A stretch of DNA of 32,342 bases from an uncultured Alistipes sp. GTDB taxonomy: Bacteria > Bacteroidota > Bacteroidia > Bacteroidales > Rikenellaceae. A program made the translations under genes and the position numbers. This document shows, piece after piece, positions 7,978-16,438 of this stretch (position 1 is its first letter; each line of letters begins with the position of its first letter). Below the pieces are notes generated by a model, which saw only the letters and a list, made by a program, of their open reading frames with translations, did no database searches and was not told where the DNA came from. The DNA is taken from assembly GCA_947573795.1 (NCBI GenBank), contig CANPHE010000028.1, positions 1-32,342 of the forward strand, in the 5' to 3' direction.

Positions 7978-9810
7978 ATGAAAAAGAAGCTGCTTTTCCC
8001 CGTCGTGGTTTTCGCTGCGACGGTCGTTATGATGGTCTTGCAGAAACCGCTGTTTCTGATCCGTTATGCCGATTCGGCGGCACAGTCGGGATTCGGCGAT
8101 TGGTGCCGCACGGTGTGGCACGGATTGTCGCTCGACATGACCGTCGCCGGATATGTCACGGCCCTGCCGCTCCTGGCCGAGCTGGCAACCCTGTGGGTGC
8201 GTCTTCCCGAACGCATTTGGCGGATCGCGCTGACGGTTTATTTCGTCGCGGTGTCGCTCTTCGCGGCGGCCGTTTTCGCCGTGGACCTCGGGCTGTACGC
8301 CCACTGGGGTTTTCGGCTCGACGCGACGATCCTGATCTATCTGGCCGATCCCAAGGAGGCCGCGGCGAGCGTCGATCTCGCCACGGGAACGATCTATTCG
8401 CTGCTGTTTCTCCTTTATGCCGGGGCGATGATCGTCCTCTACCACCGCATCGTGCGGCTGTTCGACGCCGAGCCGCAACCCCTGCTGCCGGCTTTCATCG
8501 GGTCGCTGGCGATGGTGATGCTCGCGGGTTTCGATTTCCTGGCGATCCGCGGAGGTACGGGGACCTCGGTGGCCAACGTCTCGAAGGTCTATTTCAGTCC
8601 GACGATGTTTCTCAACCACGCCGCCACGAATCCCGTATTCTCGTTCCTCGCGTCGTTGGGCGACCGGAAGGATTATGCCGACCGATATCCCTTTTACGAC
8701 GAGCAGACCCTCGCCGAGCGTTTCGACGCCCTGCGCGGCAATCGGGCGGACGGAGGACCTGCGGAACGGGTCCTTGCCGTAGAGCGTCCCAATGTGGTGG
8801 TCGTTATTCTGGAGAGTTTCGCCCGCACGATCATGGATACCGAAGTCGACGGCGAGCCCGTCATGCCCAATATGCAGCGGTTGAAGGGCGAGGGCATCTG
8901 GTTCGAGAACTTTTTCGCCAACTCGTTCCGCACGGACCGCGGCGAGGTCGCCATTCTGAGCGGATTTCCGGCGCAGACGCGCATGTCGATCATGAAACTC
9001 CCGGCCAAAAACCGGTCGCTGCCTTCGCTGGCCCGGTCGCTGGGGCGCGAAGGCTATGCGACGAGTTTCGCCTACGGCGGCGATCTGAATTTCACCAACC
9101 AGGCATCGTATATGTATGCTACGGGTTGGCAGGAGCTTATCTGGCAGAAGGATATGCGTTTCGACGCCCCGACCGGCAAGTGGGGCTACGACGACAGCGT
9201 GGTCTGCGACTGGTTCGCCGAGCGGGTGATCGCACTCGCCGAGCGTGAGGAGCCTTTCCTCGCCGGGCTGTTGACGCTCAGCAGCCACGAACCTTTCGAG
9301 GTGCCTTATGCGAAGTTCGACAATCCGATTCTCAACGCGATGGCCTTCTCCGACGAATGCGTCGGGCGCATGATCGACCGCTGGAAGGCATCGCCTGCGT
9401 GGGACGATCTGTTGGTGGTGCTCGTCGCCGACCACGGTTATCCCTATCCCCGGACGCTGGCCTACAACGAGCCGCTGCGCCACCGGATTCCGATGATCTG
9501 GACGGGCGGCGCCGTCGCCTCGGCGCGGACGGTCGACGCCTATGCCTCGCAGATCGATCTGTGCGCCACGCTGCTCGCGCAGTTGGGTGTCGCGCACGAC
9601 GACTACGACTTCAGCAAGGATATTTTCGATCCTGCGACGCCGAAATTCGCCTACTACGCCTTCAACGACGGTTTCGGCGTGGTCGCGGCCGACGGCCAGG
9701 CGATCTGGGACGCCACGGCGGGCGAGGCCCTGGGCGACGCGTCGCCCGAGCTGCTCGACACGGGGCGCACGATCTTGCAGCAGACCTATGCCGATATCGC
9801 ACGCCGGTAG
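7978..9810 (+). CDS. LtaS-like membrane sulfatase/phosphoglycerol transferase family protein
   Basis: A 610-residue protein with about five hydrophobic segments in the first 210 residues, followed by a large extracytoplasmic domain of the alkaline phosphatase superfamily. Visible motifs are VVVILESFA (first metal-binding Glu), FRTDRGEVAILSGFP with the probable Thr nucleophile, SSHEPFEVP, and VLVADHGYPYP with the metal-binding Asp-His. This layout is that of lipoteichoic acid synthase and of MdoB-type phosphoglycerol transferases. A Gram-negative does not make lipoteichoic acid, so the acceptor is probably a periplasmic or surface glycan or lipid; the true substrate cannot be inferred. The ATG at 7978 has GAGGA eight bases upstream, while the ATG at 7969 has no spacing, so 7978 is chosen. 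Confidence 0.85.
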   Translation: MKKKLLFPVVVFAATVVMMVLQKPLFLIRYADSAAQSGFGDWCRTVWHGLSLDMTVAGYVTALPLLAELATLWVRLPERIWRIALTVYFVAVSLFAAAVFAVDLGLYAHWGFRLDATILIYLADPKEAAASVDLATGTIYSLLFLLYAGAMIVLYHRIVRLFDAEPQPLLPAFIGSLAMVMLAGFDFLAIRGGTGTSVANVSKVYFSPTMFLNHAATNPVFSFLASLGDRKDYADRYPFYDEQTLAERFDALRGNRADGGPAERVLAVERPNVVVVILESFARTIMDTEVDGEPVMPNMQRLKGEGIWFENFFANSFRTDRGEVAILSGFPAQTRMSIMKLPAKNRSLPSLARSLGREGYATSFAYGGDLNFTNQASYMYATGWQELIWQKDMRFDAPTGKWGYDDSVVCDWFAERVIALAEREEPFLAGLLTLSSHEPFEVPYAKFDNPILNAMAFSDECVGRMIDRWKASPAWDDLLVVLVADHGYPYPRTLAYNEPLRHRIPMIWTGGAVASARTVDAYASQIDLCATLLAQLGVAHDDYDFSKDIFDPATPKFAYYAFNDGFGVVAADGQAIWDATAGEALGDASPELLDTGRTILQQTYADIARR

Positions 9811-9830
9811 TGCGAATACCGAGATTTGGG

Positions 9831-9864
9831 TATTGCGCGCTTCGGCGGCGGCGTATTAACTTTG
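9831..9864 (+). promoter_or_regulatory. Promoter of the hemerythrin-LuxR regulator
   Basis: TAACTTTG (9857-9864) fits the Bacteroidetes -7 box, with TATTG (9831-9835) 21 bases upstream as a possible -33 element. The start of transcription would be near 9870, giving a leader of about 60 bases. A small hairpin with the stem AATACC/GGTATT overlaps the -33 side and could serve as the terminator of the preceding gene. Confidence 0.55.
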
Positions 9865-9933
9865 CATACGCGATCGAGTGTCCTCCCGACAAGGGCTCCG
9901 CATCGTGGTAAAACGAAAATAACGACCCCTACC

Positions 9934-10878
9934 ATGAACGATTATCCCGGAGGATATAAGAACGGCGGATATACGGGCGAGGACCGGATGTGCGATCTGG
10001 TGTGCGACCGCTATCCCGTATTGCAGGTCATGAGCCGCTTCGGCATATCGCTCGGATTCGGCGATAAGACGATCGCCGAAGTGTGCGACGAAAACAAGGT
10101 CGACACGGCGACGTTTCTCGCCGTGGTGAATCTGCTGATGAATTACGGAGGCGGTGCCGATCCGTCCGCCGTGTCGGTGCGTTCGCTGACCGATTACCTC
10201 CACACTTCGCACGGCTATTTCCTCGGCTTCCGCCTCCCGGCCATCCGCCGCAAGCTCATCGAGGCGGTCGATTGCAGCCTGAGCGACGTTTCGTTCGCCA
10301 TCATGCGCTATTTCGACGAATACGTGGCCGAGGTAGAGCGGCATATGTCCTACGAGGAGAAGACCGTATTCCCCTATGTCGAATCGCTGCTCGCGGGCGA
10401 GAAGAACGATGCCTATTCGATCGACGTGTTCCGCCGGCATCACGACCAGGTGGAGGCGCGGTTGCGCGAGTTGAAGAATATCATCATCAAATACTACCCG
10501 GCGGGCGGTACGAACGAGTTGAACGACGTGTTGTACGACATCTTCACCTGCGAACGCGAACTGGCGTCGCACAATGCCGTCGAGGACGAGATTTTCATCC
10601 CGGCCGTCGAGCGCCTCGCAGCCGAAGGCCCTCGCAATCCGAAGCCCGGAGCGTTGAGCCTGCGCGAGAAGGAGATCATCGTATGCGTGGTCAAAGGAAT
10701 GACCAACAAGCAAATCGCGGACAAACTCTGCATTTCGACCCATACGGTCATCACCCATCGTCGCAACATTGCCGCCAAGTTGCAAATCCATTCGGCGGCG
10801 GGTCTGACGATCTACGCCATCGTCAACAAGCTGGTCGAACTCTCCGAAATCAAGGATACCATCGATCCGCAATCGTGA
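9934..10878 (+). CDS. RIC-like hemerythrin domain fused to a LuxR-type DNA-binding domain
   Basis: A 314-residue cytoplasmic protein in three parts. Residues about 15-70 resemble the DUF542 (ScdA) N-terminal domain of iron-sulfur repair proteins, but the usual Cys-Cys motif is absent (FGISLGFGD at 36-44). Residues about 85-230 form an HHE hemerythrin-like bundle that keeps the di-iron ligand pattern: H90 or H93, H137 and E141, H169 or H170, H213 and E217. Residues about 240-305 are a GerE/LuxR helix-turn-helix (LSLREKEIIVCVVKGMTNKQ). The design suggests a one-component regulator reading NO, O2 or redox state through a di-iron site; this is inference from domains. No target operon is adjacent. 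ATG 9934 suits the promoter at 9857. Confidence 0.85.
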   Translation: MNDYPGGYKNGGYTGEDRMCDLVCDRYPVLQVMSRFGISLGFGDKTIAEVCDENKVDTATFLAVVNLLMNYGGGADPSAVSVRSLTDYLHTSHGYFLGFRLPAIRRKLIEAVDCSLSDVSFAIMRYFDEYVAEVERHMSYEEKTVFPYVESLLAGEKNDAYSIDVFRRHHDQVEARLRELKNIIIKYYPAGGTNELNDVLYDIFTCERELASHNAVEDEIFIPAVERLAAEGPRNPKPGALSLREKEIIVCVVKGMTNKQIADKLCISTHTVITHRRNIAAKLQIHSAAGLTIYAIVNKLVELSEIKDTIDPQS

Positions 10879-10921
10879 GCCGTCGGAATCCGCCCGAACG
10901 GAATTCGATCGGCGGGTTGCA

Positions 10922-10942
10922 GAAAAAAACCGAATGATTCGG
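10922..10942 (-). terminator. Terminator at the end of the ten-gene minus-strand unit
   Basis: Read on the minus strand, CCGAA-TCA-TTCGG is followed directly by seven T. It lies 108 bases beyond the yidD stop and inside the 3' flank of the convergent regulator gene. Confidence 0.65.
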
Positions 10943-11014
10943 GGTTCGGGCGAGCGTTTCGACCGCGTTTTTTATATTTGTACCTGTAACATTGTACCAC
11001 GTGACGCAACGAAA

Positions 11015-11047
11015 GGCGGGCGACTTTCCAGTCGCCCGCCCGGTTTT
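11015..11047 (+). terminator. Terminator of the hemerythrin-LuxR gene
   Basis: A perfect 11-bp GC-rich stem (11015-11025 with 11030-11040) closes a 4-base loop and is followed by CGGTTTTTG. It reaches almost to the yidD stop codon on the other strand. Confidence 0.8.
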
Positions 11048-11049
11048 TG

Positions 11050-11310
11050 TTACGGCACGGGGTCGTAGCCGCTGCCGCCCCAGGGATGGCAGCGCGCCAA
11101 GCGCCGCAGCGTGAGCCAGCCGCCTTTCAGGGGGCCGTATTTGCGCAGCGCCTCCAGGGCGTATTGCGAACAGGTCGGCGTGAATCGGCAGGCGGGCGGC
11201 GTGAAGGGCGAAATGCAGAGTTGATAGAAGCGCACGACGAGGATCAGCGGCAGTGCGCAAAGCCGTTTAAAGCCTTTCCGAAACTGCTGCCAGAATTTTG
11301 CGTACGGCAT
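11050..11310 (-). CDS. yidD: Membrane protein insertion efficiency factor YidD
   Basis: An 86-residue protein with the YidD pattern: a hydrophobic stretch [17 protein letters not shown] (about residues 20-36), the cysteine-containing [14 protein letters not shown], and [14 protein letters not shown] at the end. YidD is a peripheral membrane protein thought to help the YidC insertase; it is nearly always next to rnpA. Here its start overlaps the end of rnpA by 44 bases in another frame, so the two are likely translationally coupled. It is the last gene of the minus-strand run. Confidence 0.95.
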   Translation of the reverse strand: MPYAKFWQQFRKGFKRLCALPLILVVRFYQLCISPFTPPACRFTPTCSQYALEALRKYGPLKGGWLTLRRLARCHPWGGSGYDPVP

Positions 11311-11641
11311 GCGCGATGGTTTTGTAGGGAAGTTCCTTTTTCGAGGAGTAGATCAGTGCCAGGTCGAGGTTGACGGGGGTCCGGGTCTCGGTCAGCAGCA
11401 ATTTCTGCAAGCGGTAGGCCTCTTTCGTGCGGCGGCGCAGCAGGTTGCGCTTGTTGGCCCGCTTGTGGAATTTCTTGGGTACCGAGAAAAGCACCTCGAC
11501 CGTCTGTTCGCTGTCCGTTTCGGCATACCATACGTAGCGGAACGGAAAGACGAAACCGCTTTCGCCTTCGGTGAAAATACGGCGCACGGCCCCGAGCGAG
11601 CGGAGCCGTTGCGAACGAGGGAGCGATCGAGGAGTCGTCAT
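11267..11641 (-). CDS. rnpA: Ribonuclease P protein component
   Basis: A 124-residue basic protein, the protein subunit of RNase P, which trims the 5' ends of pre-tRNAs together with the catalytic RNA. The RNR motif is clear at about residues 61-75 ([15 protein letters not shown]). The N-terminal part has the usual leader-binding residues (LPRSQRLR). Length is normal for the family. It begins 8 bases after the hemD stop. In most bacteria rnpA follows rpmH; the coupling with hemD and DUF4271 seen here is the Bacteroidetes arrangement. Confidence 0.95.
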   Translation of the reverse strand: MTTPRSLPRSQRLRSLGAVRRIFTEGESGFVFPFRYVWYAETDSEQTVEVLFSVPKKFHKRANKRNLLRRRTKEAYRLQKLLLTETRTPVNLDLALIYSSKKELPYKTIAHAVRKILAAVSERL

Positions 11642-11649
11642 GACCGGTA

Positions 11650-12513
11650 TTATTTGCGGGTCTCGGCGGCCGGGCGGCGTGCCCGGCTTTTCTTGGCCAG
11701 CTTATGTTGCTGGTTGCGGATGAACTCCTCCTTCTCCGTGTCGGTCTGAAGCTCGACGGGAACGATCTCCTCGCCTTTGCGCACCTTGTCCAGATAGAGG
11801 TCGATGGCCTTGACCATCGAAGGTGCGGCGGGCGTCGGGGCGTTGGCCAGCACGGTGATTCCGGCATCGAGCGCCGCACGCAGCGTACCTTCGCCGAAGA
11901 CGGCTACGGGAGGCAGTTCGTCAGCATCGAAGTTCTCGACGAGGGTTTTCACGTCGGTCGGCGAGTAGAGCGCCAGCAGTCCGTAGTCGGCGAGCTTCAC
12001 GCCGCTCAGGTCGGCGGCCACCGTACGGGCCAGAACGACCGGATCGACGGGCAATTTCAGCTTGACCATCGTTTCGGGCAGCTCGGGCTTGTGCGGCTCG
12101 CTCAGGGCCAGCAGCATCTTTTCGTCCTTATGCTTGATAATCAGCTCGACGAACGAGGTGAACGATCCGTCGGCGAACGAGATTTTCCGTTTGCGGTAGA
12201 CGATATACTTTTGCAGATAGAGCGCTACGGCCTCCGTCTGGCAAATGTACTTCATGTTCTCCGGAACGGTGATGCGGGCCTCTTCGCAGATGTGGAAAAA
12301 ACTGTCGACCGTGGTGCGCGAAGTGAAAATCACGGCCGTATGCGTGAGTATCTCGACGCGTTGTGCGCGGAATTCCTTCAACGATACGCCTACCACGCGG
12401 ATGAAGGGCTGGTAGGTGATTTCCACGTCGTATTTCTGGGACAGTTCGTAGAACGGCGATTTTTCGATGATTGCTGGCCTCGGCTGCGAAACCAATACGT
12501 GCTTGACTTTCAA
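11650..12513 (-). CDS. hemD: Uroporphyrinogen-III synthase
   Basis: A 287-residue cytoplasmic enzyme that closes and inverts ring D of hydroxymethylbilane to give uroporphyrinogen III, the precursor of heme and corrinoids. This family is poorly conserved; recognition rests on the two-lobed layout, the TSRTTVDSFF stretch near residues 65-75, LLALYSPTDVKTLVE near 182-195, and VAVFGEGTLRAALDAGI. The C-terminal 40 residues are a basic, lysine/arginine-rich tail (KLAKKSRARRPAAETRK) not needed for the fold. The position upstream of rnpA and downstream of a DUF4271 gene is the conserved Bacteroidetes order and supports the call. Confidence 0.85.
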   Translation of the reverse strand: MKVKHVLVSQPRPAIIEKSPFYELSQKYDVEITYQPFIRVVGVSLKEFRAQRVEILTHTAVIFTSRTTVDSFFHICEEARITVPENMKYICQTEAVALYLQKYIVYRKRKISFADGSFTSFVELIIKHKDEKMLLALSEPHKPELPETMVKLKLPVDPVVLARTVAADLSGVKLADYGLLALYSPTDVKTLVENFDADELPPVAVFGEGTLRAALDAGITVLANAPTPAAPSMVKAIDLYLDKVRKGEEIVPVELQTDTEKEEFIRNQQHKLAKKSRARRPAAETRK

Positions 12514-12543
12514 AGTTTCGGAGTTTAGGGATTGTTTCTCATG

Positions 12544-13599
12544 TTATCTTGCCGCGATAAGCCATATAAAGCTGATCGGAAAGACTTCCACAGCGCAAAG
12601 GTACAAAAACCAATGCAAAATCGAAACTTTTTTGGCAAGAAACAGGTTGAGTGTCTCTCTGAGGTACAAGACGGCCGTAACGAGCAATTCGACGACGATG
12701 ATGCAAAACCAGACGTCGCCCGTGCCGCGGGGGCAGAGCGCGAAGAGCAGCAGGGCGGGCGAGGTGACGATCACCGCCAGGGAGAAATAGGTGCGTTTGA
12801 GCAGCAGCAGTTGCGAGACGAAGGGTTGTGCGAGGACCAACGCTCCGGCCGAACGCAGCAAACCGGTCTGGAATGCCGCGACGGCGACGCAGACCAGCGT
12901 GGCCGAGAGGCTCAGCGCCACGACGGCACCGTGGGACAGGGCGTCGGAGAGGGTACGGGGCAGGAGCGAATCGCCGTATTTGACGACCATGACTCCCAGA
13001 AAGAGCATGCCGATGGCCGTAGCGATGTGCAGGAAGCGCGAAAATCCGCTCGCTCCCGACTCCTCGGAGAGCCGTTTGGCCGAGGCACGGTCGCGCGAAA
13101 CGCGGTCGAGCAGCAGTCCTACGTCGGCCAGGTTGCGGTAGAGCAGCATGGCGTAGGTGGCAGCCAGGAGCAACACGAAGCCCTGGAACACGGGGTTGTC
13201 GGTGAGCGACGGGGCTTGCGACACGGCGAGCCGCCCGGGAACGACGATGCGGGACTCCGTGCCGAAAACGGCCCGTGCCGTCGTGTCGCGCCACGGCGAA
13301 GCGTCGGCCGGGAGAGCGAACTCCGCCGACAGCGAATCGGCGGTTCGCAGCGAGTCTATGGCCAGGGGGGCCGTTTGTAACGAATCGACGGCGAAGGGCT
13401 CCGATGGCAGCGAGTCGGCGGCGGAAAGCTGTGTTCCGAGCGAATCGGCGGCGAACCCGTCGGATGCGTCGGGATATGCCGGGTGCTGCTCTGCGGGCGC
13501 CGCATCGTCGGGATGCACGTCGTCCCCTGGCTGCGTCCGGGAAACGGGCCTCTCCGACGCCTCTCCGGCCGGGGGAGCATATGATCGCACCGCACTCAT
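12544..13599 (-). CDS. DUF4271 membrane protein with a repetitive N-terminal extension
   Basis: A 351-residue protein. Residues 1-100 are low in complexity and include five D-S-L tripeptides, each after A, V or I, at 51-54, 61-64, 71-74, 81-84 and 87-90, the first four exactly ten residues apart. Residues about 130-351 have six or seven hydrophobic segments and match DUF4271, a Bacteroidetes membrane family of unknown function that typically precedes hemD and rnpA. The ATG overlaps the end of the histidine kinase gene by four bases. The extension probably sits outside the membrane domain; its side is not determined. No catalytic motif was seen. Confidence 0.8.
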   Translation of the reverse strand: MSAVRSYAPPAGEASERPVSRTQPGDDVHPDDAAPAEQHPAYPDASDGFAADSLGTQLSAADSLPSEPFAVDSLQTAPLAIDSLRTADSLSAEFALPADASPWRDTTARAVFGTESRIVVPGRLAVSQAPSLTDNPVFQGFVLLLAATYAMLLYRNLADVGLLLDRVSRDRASAKRLSEESGASGFSRFLHIATAIGMLFLGVMVVKYGDSLLPRTLSDALSHGAVVALSLSATLVCVAVAAFQTGLLRSAGALVLAQPFVSQLLLLKRTYFSLAVIVTSPALLLFALCPRGTGDVWFCIIVVELLVTAVLYLRETLNLFLAKKVSILHWFLYLCAVEVFPISFIWLIAAR

Positions 13600-14783
13600 C
13601 CGGCGTAGCTGCGTTTGAGCGTGATACGGATCGTGGTGCCCTTGCCGATCTCGGAGTCGACGACGGCGATCTTACCTTTGTGATACTCCTCGACGATGCG
13701 GCGCGAGAGTGAGAGTCCCAGACCCCAGCCGCGGGTCTTGGTCGTGAAACCCGGTTCGAAGATGCGTTTCCAGTTGTTTTTGGCGATTCCCTTGCCGGTG
13801 TCCTTCACGTCGATCATGACGTGCTGTTCGTCCGACGAAATCCGTACGGCGATGGCTCCGTGGCCTTGCAGGGCGTCGAGCGAATTCTTCAGCAGGTTCT
13901 CCACGACCCACTCGAACAGCGCCGCGTTGATGTCGGCCTGCACGGGGGCGATGGCCAGTCCGTTGTAGTCGAGCGTGACGTTGCGCGGAATGCGCTTGCG
14001 GAAGTACATGACCGATTCGCCCACCGTCTCGTTGATGTTGGCCGGCGTAAGGGGCGTTTCCGAGCCGATCTTCGAGAACCGGTCGGTGATCTTCATCAGG
14101 TGGGCCAGGTCCTTGTTCATCTCCTCGACGGCACTCTGGTCGACGGGTTGCGTGCGCAGGAACTCGATCCACCCCAGCAGCGACGAAGTCGGCGTACCTA
14201 ACTGGTGGGCGGTCTCCTTGGCCAGGCCGATCCACACACGGTTCTGCTCGTCGTGTTTCGACGAACGGAAAGCGATATACCCCAGAGCGATGAAGGCGAT
14301 GATGACCAAAATCTGCACGTAGGGGAAGTAATAGAGCGATTTGAGCAGCGCCGATTTGCCGTAGAAGATGATGTGGTAGTGATCGGGGTTCCACCAGAAG
14401 CGCACGATGCGCGGCGGGTTCTCCTCCGTGAAGCGGTCGATCTGCTTGCGCAGCCGGTCGGGATGGTCGATGATCTTGTCCGGAATGAGGTGCGAACTGA
14501 TGACGTTGAGGTCCTGGTCGGTGATGATGAACGGGATGTTGTTGTTGTTCGAGATCAGGTCCTCGACCATCGGGTCCTGTACCTGGATCGTGCCGCCCTG
14601 CACGTCGCGGTTGACGCGCTCCATGGCGTGGGCCCACAGGGCGACGTCGTGCTGCTCCTTCTCCTTGAGCTTGCGGGCCATGTTGTTGGTGTAGAGCAGC
14701 GAAGTGCAGCCCAGTACGACCCCCACGACGATCACCGCCACGCGGTTGCGGAACGAAAATATGTCGCGCCGGAATTTCATCAT
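13596..14783 (-). CDS. Sensor histidine kinase, orphan
   Basis: A 395-residue membrane sensor kinase. Transmembrane segments lie at about 15-32 and 153-172 and enclose a periplasmic sensor region of about 120 residues with no recognised ligand domain. The phosphoacceptor is His193 in KETAHQLGTPTSSLLGW; the ATP-binding domain has the N box (EWVVENLLKNSLDA, 291-304), DTGKG (328-332), the F box FEPGFTTK and a G2 box GWGLGLSLS. No response regulator gene is adjacent, so its partner is elsewhere. It overlaps the ctpA-type gene by four bases upstream and the DUF4271 gene by four bases downstream, an arrangement that favours coupled translation. Confidence 0.92.
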   Translation of the reverse strand: MMKFRRDIFSFRNRVAVIVVGVVLGCTSLLYTNNMARKLKEKEQHDVALWAHAMERVNRDVQGGTIQVQDPMVEDLISNNNNIPFIITDQDLNVISSHLIPDKIIDHPDRLRKQIDRFTEENPPRIVRFWWNPDHYHIIFYGKSALLKSLYYFPYVQILVIIAFIALGYIAFRSSKHDEQNRVWIGLAKETAHQLGTPTSSLLGWIEFLRTQPVDQSAVEEMNKDLAHLMKITDRFSKIGSETPLTPANINETVGESVMYFRKRIPRNVTLDYNGLAIAPVQADINAALFEWVVENLLKNSLDALQGHGAIAVRISSDEQHVMIDVKDTGKGIAKNNWKRIFEPGFTTKTRGWGLGLSLSRRIVEEYHKGKIAVVDSEIGKGTTIRITLKRSYAG

Positions 14784-16438
14784 TTGCGGGCCGTGTCGAG
14801 CATCGTCGTGATGCGGTTGTACTCCTCTCTATCGCGCAGCACCTCGACGGCACGGCGGACCTCCTCGTCGCCCGGCAGCGAATGTTCGATCACTCCGGCC
14901 GTATAGGCGTGGCGCAGCACGATGTCGTTCTCGATCGACTCCACGATCTGCGCGCGGTAGGTCTCCAGATTGGTCTGCGTATCGTCCCGCAATTCGGCTT
15001 CGAGTTCCTCGAAGCGGCGGGTCAGCTCTTCGAACCGGTCGTCTTCCGAGGCTTTTTTCAGGCTTTTGAGCGCCCGGCGCGTATCGGATTCGTAGGGCAC
15101 CTTCTTATCCTGCATGAAGGCGCGGAAGGCGTCGTAGTCGGCCTCCGTGATCGCGAAGTTCTTCGCATCGATCCGCTCCCCGGCGTGGCGGCGCATGTAT
15201 TCGTCGCCGAAATCCTCGATGAACCCCAGGGCGTAGAGCGTCATGGCGAAACGCGAGATATACTGCGGCTCGGTGCGGATGTCGGGCATCACGCCGCCCC
15301 CGTCGTAGACCTTGCGTCCGGCGCGGGTCGTGAATTCACGGATCAGCGAGTCGGGAACCGTCCGCACGTCGCCCTCCTGCGAGTGGGAGTAGTCGATGGC
15401 CTGGATGCAGCGGCCCGAGGGAATGTAGTATTTGGCCGTGGTGAGCTTGACCATCGTGTTGTAGCCCAGCGGGCGGGTGGACTGCACGAGCCCCTTGCCG
15501 AAGCTGCGCTGGCCGATCAGTACGGCACGGTCGAGGTCCTGCAAGGCTCCCGAGACGATCTCGGCCGCCGAGGCCGAATTGCCGTTGATGAGCACCGCCA
15601 GCGGAAGATCGGGCAGAATGGGTTCCGACTCGGTGCGGTAGACCTGTTTCGACGAGTCGGTGCGGCCCTTGGTGCTGACCACCTCGGTGCCTTTGGGCAC
15701 GAACATCGAAAGAATCTTCACCGCCTCCTGCATGATGCCGCCGCCGTTGGAGCGGTAGTCCAGCACGAGCCCCCGCAGGTCGCCCTCGGCGCGGAGCCGC
15801 TCGATGGCGGCGCGCATCTCCTCGTAGCACCCTTCGGTGAAGTCGTTGTGGCGGATGTAGCCGATCCCTTCGTCGATCCATCCGGCGTAGGGAATACCCG
15901 GAATGGCGATTCGCTCGCGGGTGATCGCGACGCTCTCCTCCGTGCCGTCGAGGTGGCGCACCGTGACGCGGACCTTGCTCCCCGGTTCGCCCTTGAGGCG
16001 TGCGGAGACCTGCTCGGTGGTGAAACCCTCGGCCGATTTGCCGTCGATGGCGACGATCCGATCGCCGATTTTCAACCCGGCGCGGTCGGCGGGCGAATTT
16101 TCGTAGGGCTGGGCGATCACGACCCACTCGTCGCGCTTGCGGATGAGCGAGCCGATGCCGCCGTATTTGCCCGTGGTGAGCAGCTCGAATTCGGACATGC
16201 GCTGCTCGGGGATGAATTCGGTGTAGGGGTCCAGGTCGCGGACCATGCCGTCGGCCGCCCCCTCCATCAGTTTGTCGGGGTCCACTTCGTCGACGTATTC
16301 CAGCGTGAGGGCGCGCATCATGTTGAGCGCGATCTCCATATTGCGGCCCAGCCCGAAGTCGTTCCGGGCGGCGCACAGCAGCAATCCCAGGATTGCCGCG
16401 ACCGCCGCAGCGGCGAGTATGTTGCGTCTTCTATTCAT
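14780..16438 (-). CDS. C-terminal processing protease, S41 family
   Basis: A 552-residue exported serine protease of the CtpA/Prc type. An N-terminal hydrophobic segment (about 8-22) is a signal anchor or signal peptide. A PDZ domain covers about 95-175 (GIGSLI, SPADRAGLKIGDRIVAIDG). The S41 domain holds the catalytic Ser290 in NGNSASAAEI and the Lys315 in QRSFGKG, spaced 25 residues apart as in characterised CtpA enzymes. A C-terminal helical region of about 170 residues follows. These proteases trim the C-termini of periplasmic proteins. The gene overlaps its upstream neighbour by 8 bases and the histidine kinase by 4 bases, so a functional link with that kinase is possible but unproven. 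Confidence 0.92.
   Translation of the reverse strand: MNRRRNILAAAAVAAILGLLLCAARNDFGLGRNMEIALNMMRALTLEYVDEVDPDKLMEGAADGMVRDLDPYTEFIPEQRMSEFELLTTGKYGGIGSLIRKRDEWVVIAQPYENSPADRAGLKIGDRIVAIDGKSAEGFTTEQVSARLKGEPGSKVRVTVRHLDGTEESVAITRERIAIPGIPYAGWIDEGIGYIRHNDFTEGCYEEMRAAIERLRAEGDLRGLVLDYRSNGGGIMQEAVKILSMFVPKGTEVVSTKGRTDSSKQVYRTESEPILPDLPLAVLINGNSASAAEIVSGALQDLDRAVLIGQRSFGKGLVQSTRPLGYNTMVKLTTAKYYIPSGRCIQAIDYSHSQEGDVRTVPDSLIREFTTRAGRKVYDGGGVMPDIRTEPQYISRFAMTLYALGFIEDFGDEYMRRHAGERIDAKNFAITEADYDAFRAFMQDKKVPYESDTRRALKSLKKASEDDRFEELTRRFEELEAELRDDTQTNLETYRAQIVESIENDIVLRHAYTAGVIEHSLPGDEEVRRAVEVLRDREEYNRITTMLDTARK

Noticed and set aside
7909..9597. 562-residue minus-strand open frame
   Set aside because: Arg/His-rich shadow of the LtaS-like gene, caused by high G+C at third positions.
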